A stretch of 64,000 bases of DNA, from IMG/VR virus record IMGVR_UViG_3300014501_000016, positions 1-64,000 of that record. One strand, 5' to 3'. Every line of letters starts with the position of its first letter. The stretch's first letter is position 1. The notes beneath the pieces were generated by a model. The model did no database searches, was not told the DNA's origin, and saw nothing but the letters and a program-made list of their open reading frames with translations. The position numbers and the translations under genes were made by a program. Of the stretch, positions 1 to 7,047 are shown piece after piece. Origin of the DNA: a virus.

Positions 1-79
1 TTAGGAACAGTTTGCACGGAAACTCTCGTTTTCAGGGCCCCATATTCAAGTGTTGAACTGTGGGGGTTAATTGCTTAGA

Positions 80-156
80 TGGTGACCCGGGGCGGATTCG
101 AACCGCCGACCTAGAGGTTAGGAACCGCTCGCTCTATCCAGCTGAGCTACCGGGTC
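80..156 (-). tRNA. tRNA-Arg (anticodon CCT)
   Basis: Read on the minus strand this folds as a complete cloverleaf. The acceptor stem GACCCGG pairs with CCGGGTC, the D arm contains AGCTCAGCTGGATAGAGC, the anticodon loop is TTCCTAA (CCT in the middle), and the T arm is GGCGG-TTCGAAT-CCGCC. The encoded 3' end is ACCA, so CCA is genomic. One C-T mismatch sits in the anticodon stem. The 5' end lies only 2 bases after the stop of the leftward HTH gene that follows the integrase. It is a likely att site, or less likely a phage-borne tRNA. Confidence 0.93.
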
Positions 157-158
157 CC

Positions 159-371
159 TTAGCTTGCTTTTCTAAACGTAACTTCTGTTGTTACCTCGCG
201 AAGGAACCCGAACGCTTTTGCTATGGTGTCGCTGACACCTTGACGGCCCGTAAGAACATCGCTGAGATATGAGACGCTTAGAGATTTATCCCGCGCAACT
301 TGGCTCATGGAGGATTTGGCGAACTCCCTCCGCATGTCTTCCCTCACGTCGTCTTCTGTATACGTTTTCAT
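159..371 (-). CDS. small HTH (Xre/Cro-like) DNA-binding protein
   Basis: This 70-residue protein has a helix-turn-helix in its centre: SQVARDKSLSVSYLSDVL followed by a TGRQGVSDTIAKAFGF tail. The 'ALA..LGVS..YLSDVL.GRR.P' pattern is typical of tiny phage regulators found beside integrase genes. It lies 8 bases downstream of the integrase on the same strand, so the two are probably co-transcribed and it may act as a local regulator or excision accessory. The stop codon is 2 bases from the 5' end of tRNA-Arg, so its transcript would run into the tRNA. The DNA target is unknown. Confidence 0.75.
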   Translation of the reverse strand: MKTYTEDDVREDMRREFAKSSMSQVARDKSLSVSYLSDVLTGRQGVSDTIAKAFGFLREVTTEVTFRKAS

Positions 372-379
372 TACGAAAC

Positions 380-1531
380 CTACCTTACGCTTATTTTACG
401 AATGACCGCAAGCGGTATTTCAGAAATCTTTTCAACAGGCTTTCTTGGCGGAATCTGTGGTGATTCTAGAGCGTCCAAGGCGGCCTTTTTGGTATCAAAC
501 TGTTGAATCGAATATCTGTTCTGCATCGCTTGGCTGATGTGCCCCGCAATCTCCTTCGATACTTGCGGGCTCACCATGGGGTTACTAAGTAGTTTCGTGA
601 TCGCCTGCACTCGGCAATCGTAAATTCTGAACGTTGGCAGTCCGGCCTCCTTGCGGATTCGACCAAACGCGCTGGTGATCGCTGTCATCGGTTCAGTGAA
701 AATCCATGGGCCTTTCAGCGCTCGCGGCCGATGTGGGAGGATGAAATCGCTTTCGTTTTTGCCGCCGAGGTCCTCCCATCGATCCAGGAGCCAACACATG
801 GAATCGTAGGCCGAGGCATTCAACGGAATGGTGCGATCACGAAAATCGTTTTTAGCCCCGTCTCGCACCGTGACGCACTTGCGTCGCGTATCCACATCGC
901 GTCGTCGGACGTGACGCAGTTCACCGAATCCCATTGTCGTGGCGAGCATGACAGCCACGCAATGCGCTGCAAGCCGCCACTTAGGCCGGCTGAACGCCAC
1001 TTCGCGAAGAATGCGCTCTTCGTCACTGCTGATGCTTTGCCCGGCGTGGCGCTTTGGAACGCGCATCGGGCGATACAAATCAGCGAGCGGTTTCCAGCAG
1101 CGGGCTTCTTTTAGGATCATCTGCAGGACGCCGAGTTCGCTGTTCAGCAAGTAAGGGCCGGCCTTCTTGCCGCGTTCGTTCTGATATGCGCGGACGTGGC
1201 CTATGTGAATGTCCTTGACGACGGTATCGCCCAAGTGAATCACCAGCAGCCTCACCGACGCCTGATAGTTCCGGTAAGTATTCGGTTTGATGTAACGCTT
1301 ATGCTGCTCCAGCCACAATTCTGCAGCACGGGGAAAAGGCAGCGCAAACAGCACAACTTCATCCATCGCGGCGACCCGCTCCCGCTCCACTTGCGCCGGA
1401 TCAAGCCCGGTCTGGATTCCCGTGTTTTCAGGTCGGCCCACAGTATTCCCCCGCGAATCAGAGACCGGACGCCATTTCTCGCCAGTTTCTAAAGCAAAAT
1501 TTAGAATTGGATCAAAGTGAAACACACGCAT
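380..1531 (-). CDS. int: tyrosine-type site-specific integrase
   Basis: At 383 residues this has the usual phage integrase length. An N-terminal SAM-like core-binding domain lies around residues 65-150 (WLEQHKRYIKPNTYRNYQ...), followed by the catalytic domain. Visible catalytic positions are Arg in FGELRHVRRRDVD, Lys in DGAKNDFRDRTIPL, a degenerate HxxR box where Tyr replaces His (RIYDCRVQAIT), His in IAGHIS and the nucleophile Tyr in QNRYSIQ. It would cut and rejoin phage and host att sites as a covalent 3'-phosphotyrosine enzyme. The adjacent tRNA-Arg makes a tRNA att site likely. The N-terminal 45 residues look irregular, so an internal start is possible. Confidence 0.93.
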   Translation of the reverse strand: MRVFHFDPILNFALETGEKWRPVSDSRGNTVGRPENTGIQTGLDPAQVERERVAAMDEVVLFALPFPRAAELWLEQHKRYIKPNTYRNYQASVRLLVIHLGDTVVKDIHIGHVRAYQNERGKKAGPYLLNSELGVLQMILKEARCWKPLADLYRPMRVPKRHAGQSISSDEERILREVAFSRPKWRLAAHCVAVMLATTMGFGELRHVRRRDVDTRRKCVTVRDGAKNDFRDRTIPLNASAYDSMCWLLDRWEDLGGKNESDFILPHRPRALKGPWIFTEPMTAITSAFGRIRKEAGLPTFRIYDCRVQAITKLLSNPMVSPQVSKEIAGHISQAMQNRYSIQQFDTKKAALDALESPQIPPRKPVEKISEIPLAVIRKISVR

Positions 1532-1566
1532 GCCAATACAGGAAATTGTCCCGTTGGCTACTTAAT

Positions 1567-1604
1567 GGTAATCAAGGTGGTTACCCTGCCAAATCGGCAA
1601 CAGG
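1567..1604. promoter_or_regulatory. inverted repeats upstream of integrase
   Basis: Two adjacent dyads lie about 40-70 bases ahead of the integrase start: GGTAA (1567-1571) with TTACC (1581-1585), and CCTGCC (1585-1590) with GGCA-A-CAGG (1596-1604). They could be repressor or integrase/excisionase arm sites. No convincing -10/-35 pair was identified here, so this is a candidate only. Confidence 0.3.
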
Positions 1605-1673
1605 CTTGAATTCAGGGAAAACTTGCCGTTATAGTGCAGTCACTCTGCGGGATCTCACGCGATGACGGAGACC

Positions 1674-1709
1674 GAGCCTAGCCACTCTAGAGGGGGAGGG
1701 GTTAGGCTC
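1674..1709. terminator. hairpin after the 1721-2044 gene
   Basis: GAGCCTA (1674-1680) pairs with TAGGCTC (1703-1709), and further G:C pairs extend the stem inward. It lies 12 bases past the stop of the leftward gene at 1721-2044. No clear T-run follows on the minus strand, so it could be a Rho-dependent or weak terminator, or an RNA 3' stabiliser. Confidence 0.35.
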
Positions 1710-1720
1710 AACCTCCGGAA

Positions 1721-2044
1721 CTAAGCTGTCACCTGGCTGGCTGCCTTCCTCTGCCTCGCCGCCTTCTTCTTCGCAGGCTTATCGGGGACCTCTCGCAGCA
1801 CTTCCTTGTCCAGGTCGTGGAGCATCCGCAAGACGCGGTCATGCAGGCAAATACCACACATCCGGTGCTGGGCTTTCTTGGCTGCGGCGTGGCGTCGGCG
1901 CAATTCCTCATCCAGGCGGCCGCAGTATTGTGAGGCCACCGTAACGCCTGACCAATTGTGGTGCAGCATGTGACGGAGCATGACCTTCTCGGTCAAGGCC
2001 AGTTGAAGGAGAATTGAGTTGGTGGTTCCCGTATGCACGTTCAT
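1721..2044 (-). CDS. small Cys/His protein with CxxCxHDRxLRM motif
   Basis: This 107-residue protein has no function I recognise. It has a central Arg-rich helix (RLDEELRRRHAAAKKAQ), then CGICLHDRVLRMLHDLD near residues 63-79, and a Lys/Arg/Ala-rich tail. The CxxCxHDRxLRMxxDL block is nearly identical to one in the early protein at 62757-63074, so the two are paralogous at least over this motif. Two Cys plus one or more His suggest metal binding. GGGGAC precedes the ATG at about 6 bases. It stands alone, leftward, between the integrase and the divergent rightward lysis region. Confidence 0.65.
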   Translation of the reverse strand: MNVHTGTTNSILLQLALTEKVMLRHMLHHNWSGVTVASQYCGRLDEELRRRHAAAKKAQHRMCGICLHDRVLRMLHDLDKEVLREVPDKPAKKKAARQRKAASQVTA

Positions 2045-2333
2045 GGGAATGTCCCCTGTGCACTCGCGCGGGAGTGAAATTTTTGGATTTGGTGACGTCG
2101 GTAACGTGTATAAGTTGCATTATCCGCCTCAACAAGCGACCTCTGCTGTGCAACCTTGTACAAATTCCTGTATATTTCCACCTGAAACACCCCCTTTGAG
2201 AGTCCGCGTTCCCTCCCGGTGAGCGCAGTTTTAACCTGCGAGGAATCCCATTCCCAAAAAACGGAAACGAAGCAGCCGTCATCGTGCTGTGTGCAGAGCC
2301 GCGCATGATTACCGCGAAAAGGGCGTAATTCGC
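2045..2333. promoter_or_regulatory. divergent intergenic region, promoters expected
   Basis: This 289-bp gap separates the leftward gene at 1721 from the rightward cassette starting at 2334, so it should hold at least two promoters. It is relatively A+T-rich around 2085-2190. I could not assign a confident -35/-10 pair, and no good reading frame crosses it. Confidence 0.4.
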
Positions 2334-2648
2334 ATGTCTCCCGTCTATGCAAGGGGACCCATCTACGGCAAAAGCCCGATCTTCGTCGTCACGGAAGACG
2401 AGAGGCGGCAAATGCTCCAGAATGGGAGTGCCGAAGTCGTTAGCGATGGCGCGGCTATCCGGCTCCTGCTTAACCTGGATCAGTTTCGCGGGGTTAGCTG
2501 CCAAATGGGGCCTCGGGTCACCGAGAATGCCGCGTTTGGCGAGGAGCATCTATCGGAGCTGGCTAAGCTGGCCGCGCTCTCCTACCTGCTCGGCATGGCG
2601 GCGCGGGATAATCAGCTCGCTTCCTATTGCCCGCTTCTTTTGCGGTGA
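2334..2648 (+). CDS. hypothetical protein
   Basis: The product is 104 residues if started at the ATG at 2334; an in-frame ATG at 2289 would add 15 basic residues. The sequence has a mixed alpha/beta look (SPIFVVTEDERRQMLQNGSA, then an Ala/Leu-rich C-terminal helix LSELAKLAALSYLLGMAA). No family is recognised. It is first in the rightward small-gene cassette that leads into the lysis gene, which suggests a late role. Confidence 0.55.
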   Translation: MSPVYARGPIYGKSPIFVVTEDERRQMLQNGSAEVVSDGAAIRLLLNLDQFRGVSCQMGPRVTENAAFGEEHLSELAKLAALSYLLGMAARDNQLASYCPLLLR

Positions 2649-2656
2649 ACTAACGG

Positions 2657-3058
2657 GTGAATCTTATGGGCCGATTCATGCTGCTGGCATGTAAACGCGT
2701 GCTGGTCGGAATCGGGGCCATGTGGCTGATCAGCGTGCCGCACATTCGCCCGCAAATGACCTCGGCACAGTTCCAGGAGATTCAGCGCCAACAGACCCAG
2801 GCGATTCAGAACGAGTGGACAACCAGCCACTGGGATCTGGGCCAGAACATTCGCCTGGATGCGATCGATACTCACCTGAACGCCACTGATCAGCGAGCCG
2901 AAAGTTTACGCGACAAGCATGAAGCCCTGGCCCGGGAAGTGTCCGAAAGTCACGGCGAGCAGACGGTCTGGTTCTCGATTATCAGCGCCGCCGTGGTCGG
3001 AGTCGGCACCATGGCCATTTCGAACATGATGAAACTCAGGAAAGATTCCCAATCGTGA
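2657..3058 (+). CDS. membrane-anchored coiled-coil protein, possible holin/spanin-type lysis partner
   Basis: The 133-residue product starts at GTG 2657, or ATG 2666. It has an N-terminal hydrophobic segment (LLACKRVLVGIGAMWLISV), a Gln/Glu/Arg-rich coiled-coil middle and a second hydrophobic segment near the C-terminus (VWFSIISAAVVGVGTMAIS) ending in KLRKDSQS. Its stop overlaps the start of the lytic transglycosylase (GTGA), so the two are translationally coupled. Two membrane segments next to an endolysin-type gene suggest a holin or envelope-spanning lysis factor. This is inference from position and topology. Confidence 0.6.
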   Translation: MNLMGRFMLLACKRVLVGIGAMWLISVPHIRPQMTSAQFQEIQRQQTQAIQNEWTTSHWDLGQNIRLDAIDTHLNATDQRAESLRDKHEALAREVSESHGEQTVWFSIISAAVVGVGTMAISNMMKLRKDSQS

Positions 3059-3483
3059 CGTTTGACCCAGCCCTGATCGCATTGGCAAAAGCGCGCGCGG
3101 CCAATGCCGGGATTGACCCAACGCTCTGTTGCGCGATCTGCGAACAGGAATCCGCGTGGAATCCCTGGGCAATCAGAGACGAGCCGGCTTTTTATGCGCG
3201 CTATGTCGCCAAGCTGCATTTGGGCACAACTGAAGCTGCAGCGCGAGCGTTTTCCTGGGGCCTGATGCAGCTGATCGGCGAGACTGCCCGAGAAGAAGGC
3301 TACACCGGGGACCTTCCTAAATTGTGCGATCCGCAAACCGGATTAGACTGGGGAACCGTCCACCTGAAGAGGCAGCTAGCTAGGGCGAACGGCGATATTC
3401 ACTTGGCCTTGCAGTTTTGGAATGGCGGCTCGAACCCGCTTTATGGCACGCAGGTTTTGGCCCGCATGGAGAAATACAGCTAA
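3055..3483 (+). CDS. lytic transglycosylase (SLT-type endolysin)
   Basis: This 142-residue protein has a goose-lysozyme-like SLT fold. The catalytic Glu lies in CEQESAWNPWAIRDEP (about residue 33), then SWGLMQLIGETAREEGY, a GLDWGTVHLKRQL helix and FWNGGSNP, which corresponds to the usual YNAG block. It would cleave the MurNAc-GlcNAc bond of peptidoglycan at the end of infection. There is no signal peptide, so it needs the neighbouring membrane protein or another route out. It starts at GTG overlapping the previous stop, and its own stop overlaps the next ATG (TAATG). Confidence 0.88.
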   Translation: MTFDPALIALAKARAANAGIDPTLCCAICEQESAWNPWAIRDEPAFYARYVAKLHLGTTEAAARAFSWGLMQLIGETAREEGYTGDLPKLCDPQTGLDWGTVHLKRQLARANGDIHLALQFWNGGSNPLYGTQVLARMEKYS

Positions 3484-3992
3484 TGGAAATTCCCTTTTTA
3501 CATCATCACCAGGCGCCGCTTTCACCCGCGTCGACATCAGCACCACTCGAGGTCAAACCTATGAGCACCACCGCTCCCGTTGCCGCATCCGAAACCGTTG
3601 GCCAGAAGATCGAAGCCGACTTGAAGAAATTCGTCTCAATTCTGGAACTGGTCGGTCGAGATGCCGAGAAAGGCCTCGTGTACGCGCAGAAATATGCCGT
3701 TCCTGCCGCGTCGCTCGTGTCGCTCATTCTCCCGACAGTCGCACCTGAAGCAGCCGGCGCCGTGACTGCGCTGAACCTGATTCAGAGCGCTGTTCTTGAG
3801 GTGAAGGCGAAATCAGCCGCGCTCCCGACTGGATTGACGCCGGAGCAAATGCTTGCCGACGAGGTTCAACTTGTCGAGCCCGCTGTCCTGCAGTTGCTGG
3901 CATCCGAGAAAATCACTGTTCCCGTCAGCGTGCCAAACATCATCCAGGCTGTGGTCGCGATCCTGAACACGCAGCCGGCAGTCGCTGGCTAA
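3483..3992 (+). CDS. hypothetical protein, hydrophobic helices, lysis cassette
   Basis: The start chosen is ATG 3483, which overlaps the transglycosylase stop; an alternative is ATG 3561 (MSTTAPVAAS). The product is 169 residues, Ala/Val/Leu-rich, with a likely buried or membrane-associated helix (AVPAASLVSLILPTVAPEAA) and a further hydrophobic C-terminal helix. No known domain. The position suggests a lysis or structural accessory role. Confidence 0.6.
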   Translation: MEIPFLHHHQAPLSPASTSAPLEVKPMSTTAPVAASETVGQKIEADLKKFVSILELVGRDAEKGLVYAQKYAVPAASLVSLILPTVAPEAAGAVTALNLIQSAVLEVKAKSAALPTGLTPEQMLADEVQLVEPAVLQLLASEKITVPVSVPNIIQAVVAILNTQPAVAG

Positions 3993-4032
3993 GCCCACTT
4001 CCTGTTTTGCGATCAAATTGAAGGGAGAACCG

Positions 4033-4179
4033 ATGATTATTTTGCTGATCGTGCTCCTGCTCGTTTTCGGCCTCGGCGGCTATCACATGGGCCCCGGAAT
4101 CGGCTATTACGGCGGGGGCGGAATCTCGCTGATTATCCTGATCGTCATCGTGCTGTTGCTGTTGGGTGCGATCCGATAA
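4033..4179 (+). CDS. DUF3309-like small membrane protein
   Basis: This 48-residue product has two hydrophobic stretches flanking a Gly/Tyr-rich middle: MIILLIVLLLVFGLGG, then GPGIGYYGGGGIS, then LIILIVIVLLLLGAIR. The pattern matches the DUF3309 family of tiny membrane proteins. An AAGGGAG Shine-Dalgarno sits just upstream. The stop overlaps the next start (TAATG). A pinholin-like role is conceivable; DUF3309 has no established function. Confidence 0.72.
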   Translation: MIILLIVLLLVFGLGGYHMGPGIGYYGGGGISLIILIVIVLLLLGAIR

Positions 4180-4484
4180 TGCCGTCACTGATTTACGTCG
4201 CACCAGAAACCGCCCACTGGACACCGGTGAGCACGGAACAATATGCCGCGCTCGTCGAAGCCATGGGCGCGAATCCGGATGCATCGAACCTGAAGATTGA
4301 CGATGCAAGCTCGGGCTCGGTCACGTTCCAGAAGATAGATTTCAAGTGGACTTACGCGGCTGAACTACTCCAGGTCATCATTGTCGCGGACCATAACTGG
4401 AAAGCTGAGTTGGCCGGTAATGAAGCAGTTTTCGCCACGCTCGATAAAAAGCTCATTGCCGCCATTTTGAATTCGCAGGCGTAA
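4179..4484 (+). CDS. hypothetical protein
   Basis: 101 residues, acidic, mixed alpha/beta, with a Trp-containing strand (FQKIDFKWTYAAELLQVIIV) followed by a C-terminal helix. No family recognised. It starts on the overlapping stop of the DUF3309-like gene and belongs to the same rightward cassette. Confidence 0.6.
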   Translation: MPSLIYVAPETAHWTPVSTEQYAALVEAMGANPDASNLKIDDASSGSVTFQKIDFKWTYAAELLQVIIVADHNWKAELAGNEAVFATLDKKLIAAILNSQA

Positions 4485-4606
4485 AGCGAGAACTATTTAA
4501 ACCTCAGCAAAATGCGGGGCGCGTTACTGTTCGCTCGTTGCTAGGTCTCCGCTTCGCAACTCGCTCAGCCTATCACGAGTCCGAACCGTCAAGGCAGGTT
4601 ACCGAA

Positions 4607-4864
4607 ATGCACATTCCGCCACTTGGTCAAATCTGGGCAACGGCCACGACAACCGTAACCATCGCGTCATTCGTGTGCAATATTCTGCCAAAATCGACCG
4701 TGTTCGCAGGCTATCCGCGAGTCAAGAAGGCTTACGAAACCGGAATCAACTTCATCATTGCACTCGCCTTAAACGTCAGATCCTGCATGCCGAGCCTGAA
4801 CATCCATTTGCCCGGGCTGGGATTCGATAAGCCGTCTGACCAGGGTGGAAACAAACCGGCGTGA
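4607..4864 (+). CDS. small membrane protein, holin-like topology
   Basis: Starting at ATG 4607 (AAGGCAGG upstream) the product has 85 residues. There is one hydrophobic helix near the N-terminus (IWATATTTVTIASFVCNIL) and a second in the middle (TGINFIIALALNV), with a polar C-terminus. Two membrane helices within 85 residues, a few genes from an endolysin, fit a class II holin, but no family match is claimed. The stop overlaps the next GTG start. Confidence 0.55.
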   Translation: MHIPPLGQIWATATTTVTIASFVCNILPKSTVFAGYPRVKKAYETGINFIIALALNVRSCMPSLNIHLPGLGFDKPSDQGGNKPA

Positions 4865-5037
4865 AGAGCGGTCCTTACGATTGGCCAGGACTTCAAGGTG
4901 AGCTTGCGCTGGCCATACTCAGGACGCTGCCGCTCGCAGAAATGAATACGGTACAGATTCAGCGAATCAAGGAGTTGCTGATTCAGGTGGACGCACTGCA
5001 GGGATTCAATGCACCTGTCGACCATCCGCTCCACTAG
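4861..5037 (+). CDS. small hypothetical protein
   Basis: A 58-residue frame begins at GTG 4861 overlapping the previous stop (GTGA) and runs to TAG at 5037. It is helical and polar, with LAEMNTVQIQRIKELLIQVD near the C-terminus. The tight coupling and the next gene's GGAGGG immediately after its stop support it as real. Function unknown. Confidence 0.5.
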   Translation: MKSGPYDWPGLQGELALAILRTLPLAEMNTVQIQRIKELLIQVDALQGFNAPVDHPLH

Positions 5038-5046
5038 GAGGGCAAA

Positions 5047-5229
5047 ATGAGTGAAGAATTCAGGAAGCGATTTGCCTTGCTGTCTCATAATGCGCACAAG
5101 TCATCAGATCCACGGTTCTTAGAGCTCTGCAACTTGGTCGAAGCGTGGATCGCCGACGAGATAATCAGCGCTGATATCAATACAGCGTCCGGCTCCATAT
5201 TTTCCATGCCCATGGAATCGCTTCACTAA
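5047..5229 (+). CDS. small hypothetical protein
   Basis: 60 residues, starting with MSEEFRKRFALLSHNAHK, mostly helical with an acidic centre. AGGAGGG lies 6 bases before the ATG. No family recognised. Same cassette as its neighbours. Confidence 0.55.
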   Translation: MSEEFRKRFALLSHNAHKSSDPRFLELCNLVEAWIADEIISADINTASGSIFSMPMESLH

Positions 5230-5302
5230 AAGTGGCATGGCGCGCCGGCAACCGCGGATTGAAGCTAATTCAACTCTCACTACGAGAGAACCAAGGCAGA
5301 CT

Positions 5303-5330
5303 GGCCGCTCACTCGGGCGGCCGATTTTTA
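5303..5330 (+). terminator. intrinsic terminator-like hairpin
   Basis: GGCCGC (5303-5308) pairs perfectly with GCGGCC (5317-5322) around an 8-base loop and is followed by GATTTTTA. It lies 13 bases before the next start codon at 5343. Confidence 0.6.
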
Positions 5331-5342
5331 TGGGGACGAGCC

Positions 5343-5576
5343 ATGACAAAGGGATCGCTGATCGAATACCAGGCGCTCAAAATCGCCAAGCTTGAGCAGG
5401 AGAATGAACAATTGCGCATTGCCATCGCCGCGCAGCTATACGGGAATAGCGGTGCATGCGTGCTGAACTTGCGAACTGCTGCGGATAAGTACCGTATTGA
5501 GGCGCGAGAGTGCTGGACACCGGTGGCACCTATTTGCATCAGCCGCGAAGAGCTGGACGGTCGGCGAACAGCCTAA
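5343..5576 (+). CDS. small coiled-coil protein
   Basis: Starting at ATG 5343 just after a terminator-like hairpin, with GGGGACG as ribosome site, the product has 77 residues. A leucine-zipper-like helix covers residues 5-30 (ALKIAKLEQENEQLRIAIAA), followed by a Cys-containing C-terminal half. No family recognised. Confidence 0.55.
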   Translation: MTKGSLIEYQALKIAKLEQENEQLRIAIAAQLYGNSGACVLNLRTAADKYRIEARECWTPVAPICISREELDGRRTA

Positions 5577-5713
5577 ACGAAAAAATGGGCCGCCGATAAG
5601 CAGGTTCGCCCATCAGCAGCCCGTCCCCAATGCTGCGTTGTCTCGTGAACCAAGGTTCGACCTGTAACCGTAACCAAGCAATCCAACCAAGGTGCCATGC
5701 CGTGGAGGAGAAA

Positions 5714-5839
5714 ATGAAACTGCATCTTCGCAGATCAAGCGAGTGGTTCTTTGGCAAACACATCTTTCGCAACGAGGACCGTTCATTCCGGTGTGGCTGG
5801 TTCGCTTTAGGCCCAGTCGTTCTGCACATCAACACCTAA
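5714..5839 (+). CDS. small hypothetical protein
   Basis: A 41-residue product starts at ATG 5714 with a strong GGAGGAG site, and its stop overlaps the ATG of the HNH gene (TAATG). The sequence is basic and aromatic (SSEWFFGKHIFRNEDRSFR, then CGWFALGPVVLHINT). Unknown function. Coupling to the HNH gene is clear. Confidence 0.5.
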   Translation: MKLHLRRSSEWFFGKHIFRNEDRSFRCGWFALGPVVLHINT

Positions 5840-6246
5840 TGCCGACAGCGCCCAAGAGACCGTGCGCCCAAGGATGTGCGAGCCTGGTCGACGCTGGATT
5901 CTGTTCGGCTTGCATCACCAAGCGAGCACCAACGCGGGAGACCGCATCCGCTAACGAACGCGGCTATGGCAGGCGGTGGCAGAAGGCATCGAAAGCTTTT
6001 CTCCGAGCTCATCCTTTCGCGGTCGATATCTTCAACCGACATGACGGTCGAATCTACCCTGCAGAGCTGGTTGACCACATTGTCCCGCACCATGGCGATA
6101 TGACGCTGTTCTGGGACGTGAACAACTGGCAGGGGTTGACCAGAGAAGATCACGGTCGCAAGTCTGCCCTCGAGGATGGTGCATTCGGTAACGACCGCAA
6201 GCCTACCGGTACGGATACACCTTCAAGCTTCCCGCACCGAGGTTGA
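5839..6246 (+). CDS. HNH endonuclease
   Basis: 135 residues. An N-terminal Cys cluster (CAQGCASLVDAGFCSAC) resembles a zinc ribbon. It is followed by RGYGRRWQKASKAFLRAHPF, AELVDHIVPHHGD and NWQGLTREDHGRKSA, which carry the His/Asn/His metal-binding core. Small HNH proteins of this form are usually next to terminase genes in HK97-type phages and help packaging cleavage. Here the terminase is 5 kb away, separated by the ParB/ABC and AAA+ block. Confidence 0.85.
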   Translation: MPTAPKRPCAQGCASLVDAGFCSACITKRAPTRETASANERGYGRRWQKASKAFLRAHPFAVDIFNRHDGRIYPAELVDHIVPHHGDMTLFWDVNNWQGLTREDHGRKSALEDGAFGNDRKPTGTDTPSSFPHRG

Positions 6247-6347
6247 CGCCTGGGCCTTCGGGGCAACACCGACGCAGTGCTAACAGGCTCAGCCATCGAG
6301 ACGCAGCAGAACGAACGCCAGACAGACCCACGCGAGTCAAGCCAGCA

Positions 6348-6410
6348 AACACTTCCCCGACACTTCCCGGGGGTAGGGGGGGGTGTTTTTCTTACGGGGA
6401 TTGCCCCGTA
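6348..6410 (+). terminator. terminator region after HNH gene
   Basis: AACAC (6348-6352) plus a C-rich arm pairs with a G-rich arm ending GTGTT (6383-6387), followed by TTTTTC. A second perfect hairpin, TACGGGG-ATTG-CCCCGTA (6393-6410), sits directly after it. Together they separate the HNH gene from the ParB gene. No convincing gene lies in 6247-6468. Confidence 0.5.
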
Positions 6411-6468
6411 GACACAGCGTCAGAGTCAGCGCTGGATTTCGCAGGTTTCTGAGATTTTTTGAGGTTTT

Positions 6469-7047
6469 ATGGCGAGACGGAAAATTTCGACAGTTGAGCC
6501 GGTGGATCTGGTCCCGTTTTCGGACATCATCCAGGACGATCACAATGCGAACCGGGGAACGAAACGCGGCGGCGAAGTGATCAGAAAGTCGCTCCAGGAC
6601 TATGGCGCCGGCCGGTCCGTGTTGCTGGACAAGAATAACCGGCTGATTGCCGGCAACAAGACGCTTGGCCAGGCGGCGGGTGGCGGAATCAAGGGCGTGC
6701 GCATCATCGAGACCGATGGCACGGAACTGATCGCCGTAAAACGGATGGATTTGGACTTGTCGACGGACTCGAAAGCGAAGGGTCTGGCGGTCGCCGACAA
6801 TCGGGCCAGTGAATTGTCGCTCGAATGGGACCGGGGCGTGCTGAAGTCCCTGGAGATTGACCTTTCGCCGTTCTGGGACGAGAAGGAATTGGCCGGGCTG
6901 CTCGAGGATAAGCCACTCAAGACCTTGCAGCAGGAGATGAACCTGTCCTACAAGGTGATTGTGCAGTGTGACAGCGAAGCGCATCAGGGCCAACTCATGC
7001 AGAAACTCGAAGCGGAGGGTCTAAAGTGCCTGCTTTTAATTTCATAG
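6469..7047 (+). CDS. ParB/sulfiredoxin-fold N-terminal domain protein
   Basis: 192 residues. The ParB-like core is visible as VDLVPFSDIIQDDHNANRGT, RSVLLDKNNRLIAGNKTLGQ (the recycling/ligand-binding GNKT-type box) and GLAVADNRASELSLEWD. The family contains CTPases of plasmid partition, nucleases and phage proteins. There is no C-terminal dimerisation or clear HTH region, so ordinary plasmid partition is unlikely. It overlaps the ABC-GNAT gene by 22 bases, indicating coupled synthesis and probably a joint function such as DNA recognition or nucleotide-dependent loading. That joint role is inference. Confidence 0.85.
   Translation: MARRKISTVEPVDLVPFSDIIQDDHNANRGTKRGGEVIRKSLQDYGAGRSVLLDKNNRLIAGNKTLGQAAGGGIKGVRIIETDGTELIAVKRMDLDLSTDSKAKGLAVADNRASELSLEWDRGVLKSLEIDLSPFWDEKELAGLLEDKPLKTLQQEMNLSYKVIVQCDSEAHQGQLMQKLEAEGLKCLLLIS

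Noticed and set aside
60-272. Rightward ORF containing RIRTADLEVRNRSLYPAELPG
   Set aside because: It is the antisense reading of tRNA-Arg; this peptide is a well-known false translation of tRNA genes.
1908-2549. 213-residue leftward ORF
   Set aside because: It spans the divergent promoter region and overlaps two better ORFs; its composition is not protein-like.
6243-6452. 69-residue rightward ORF after the HNH gene
   Set aside because: It runs through two terminator hairpins and a G-tract and has no ribosome site.
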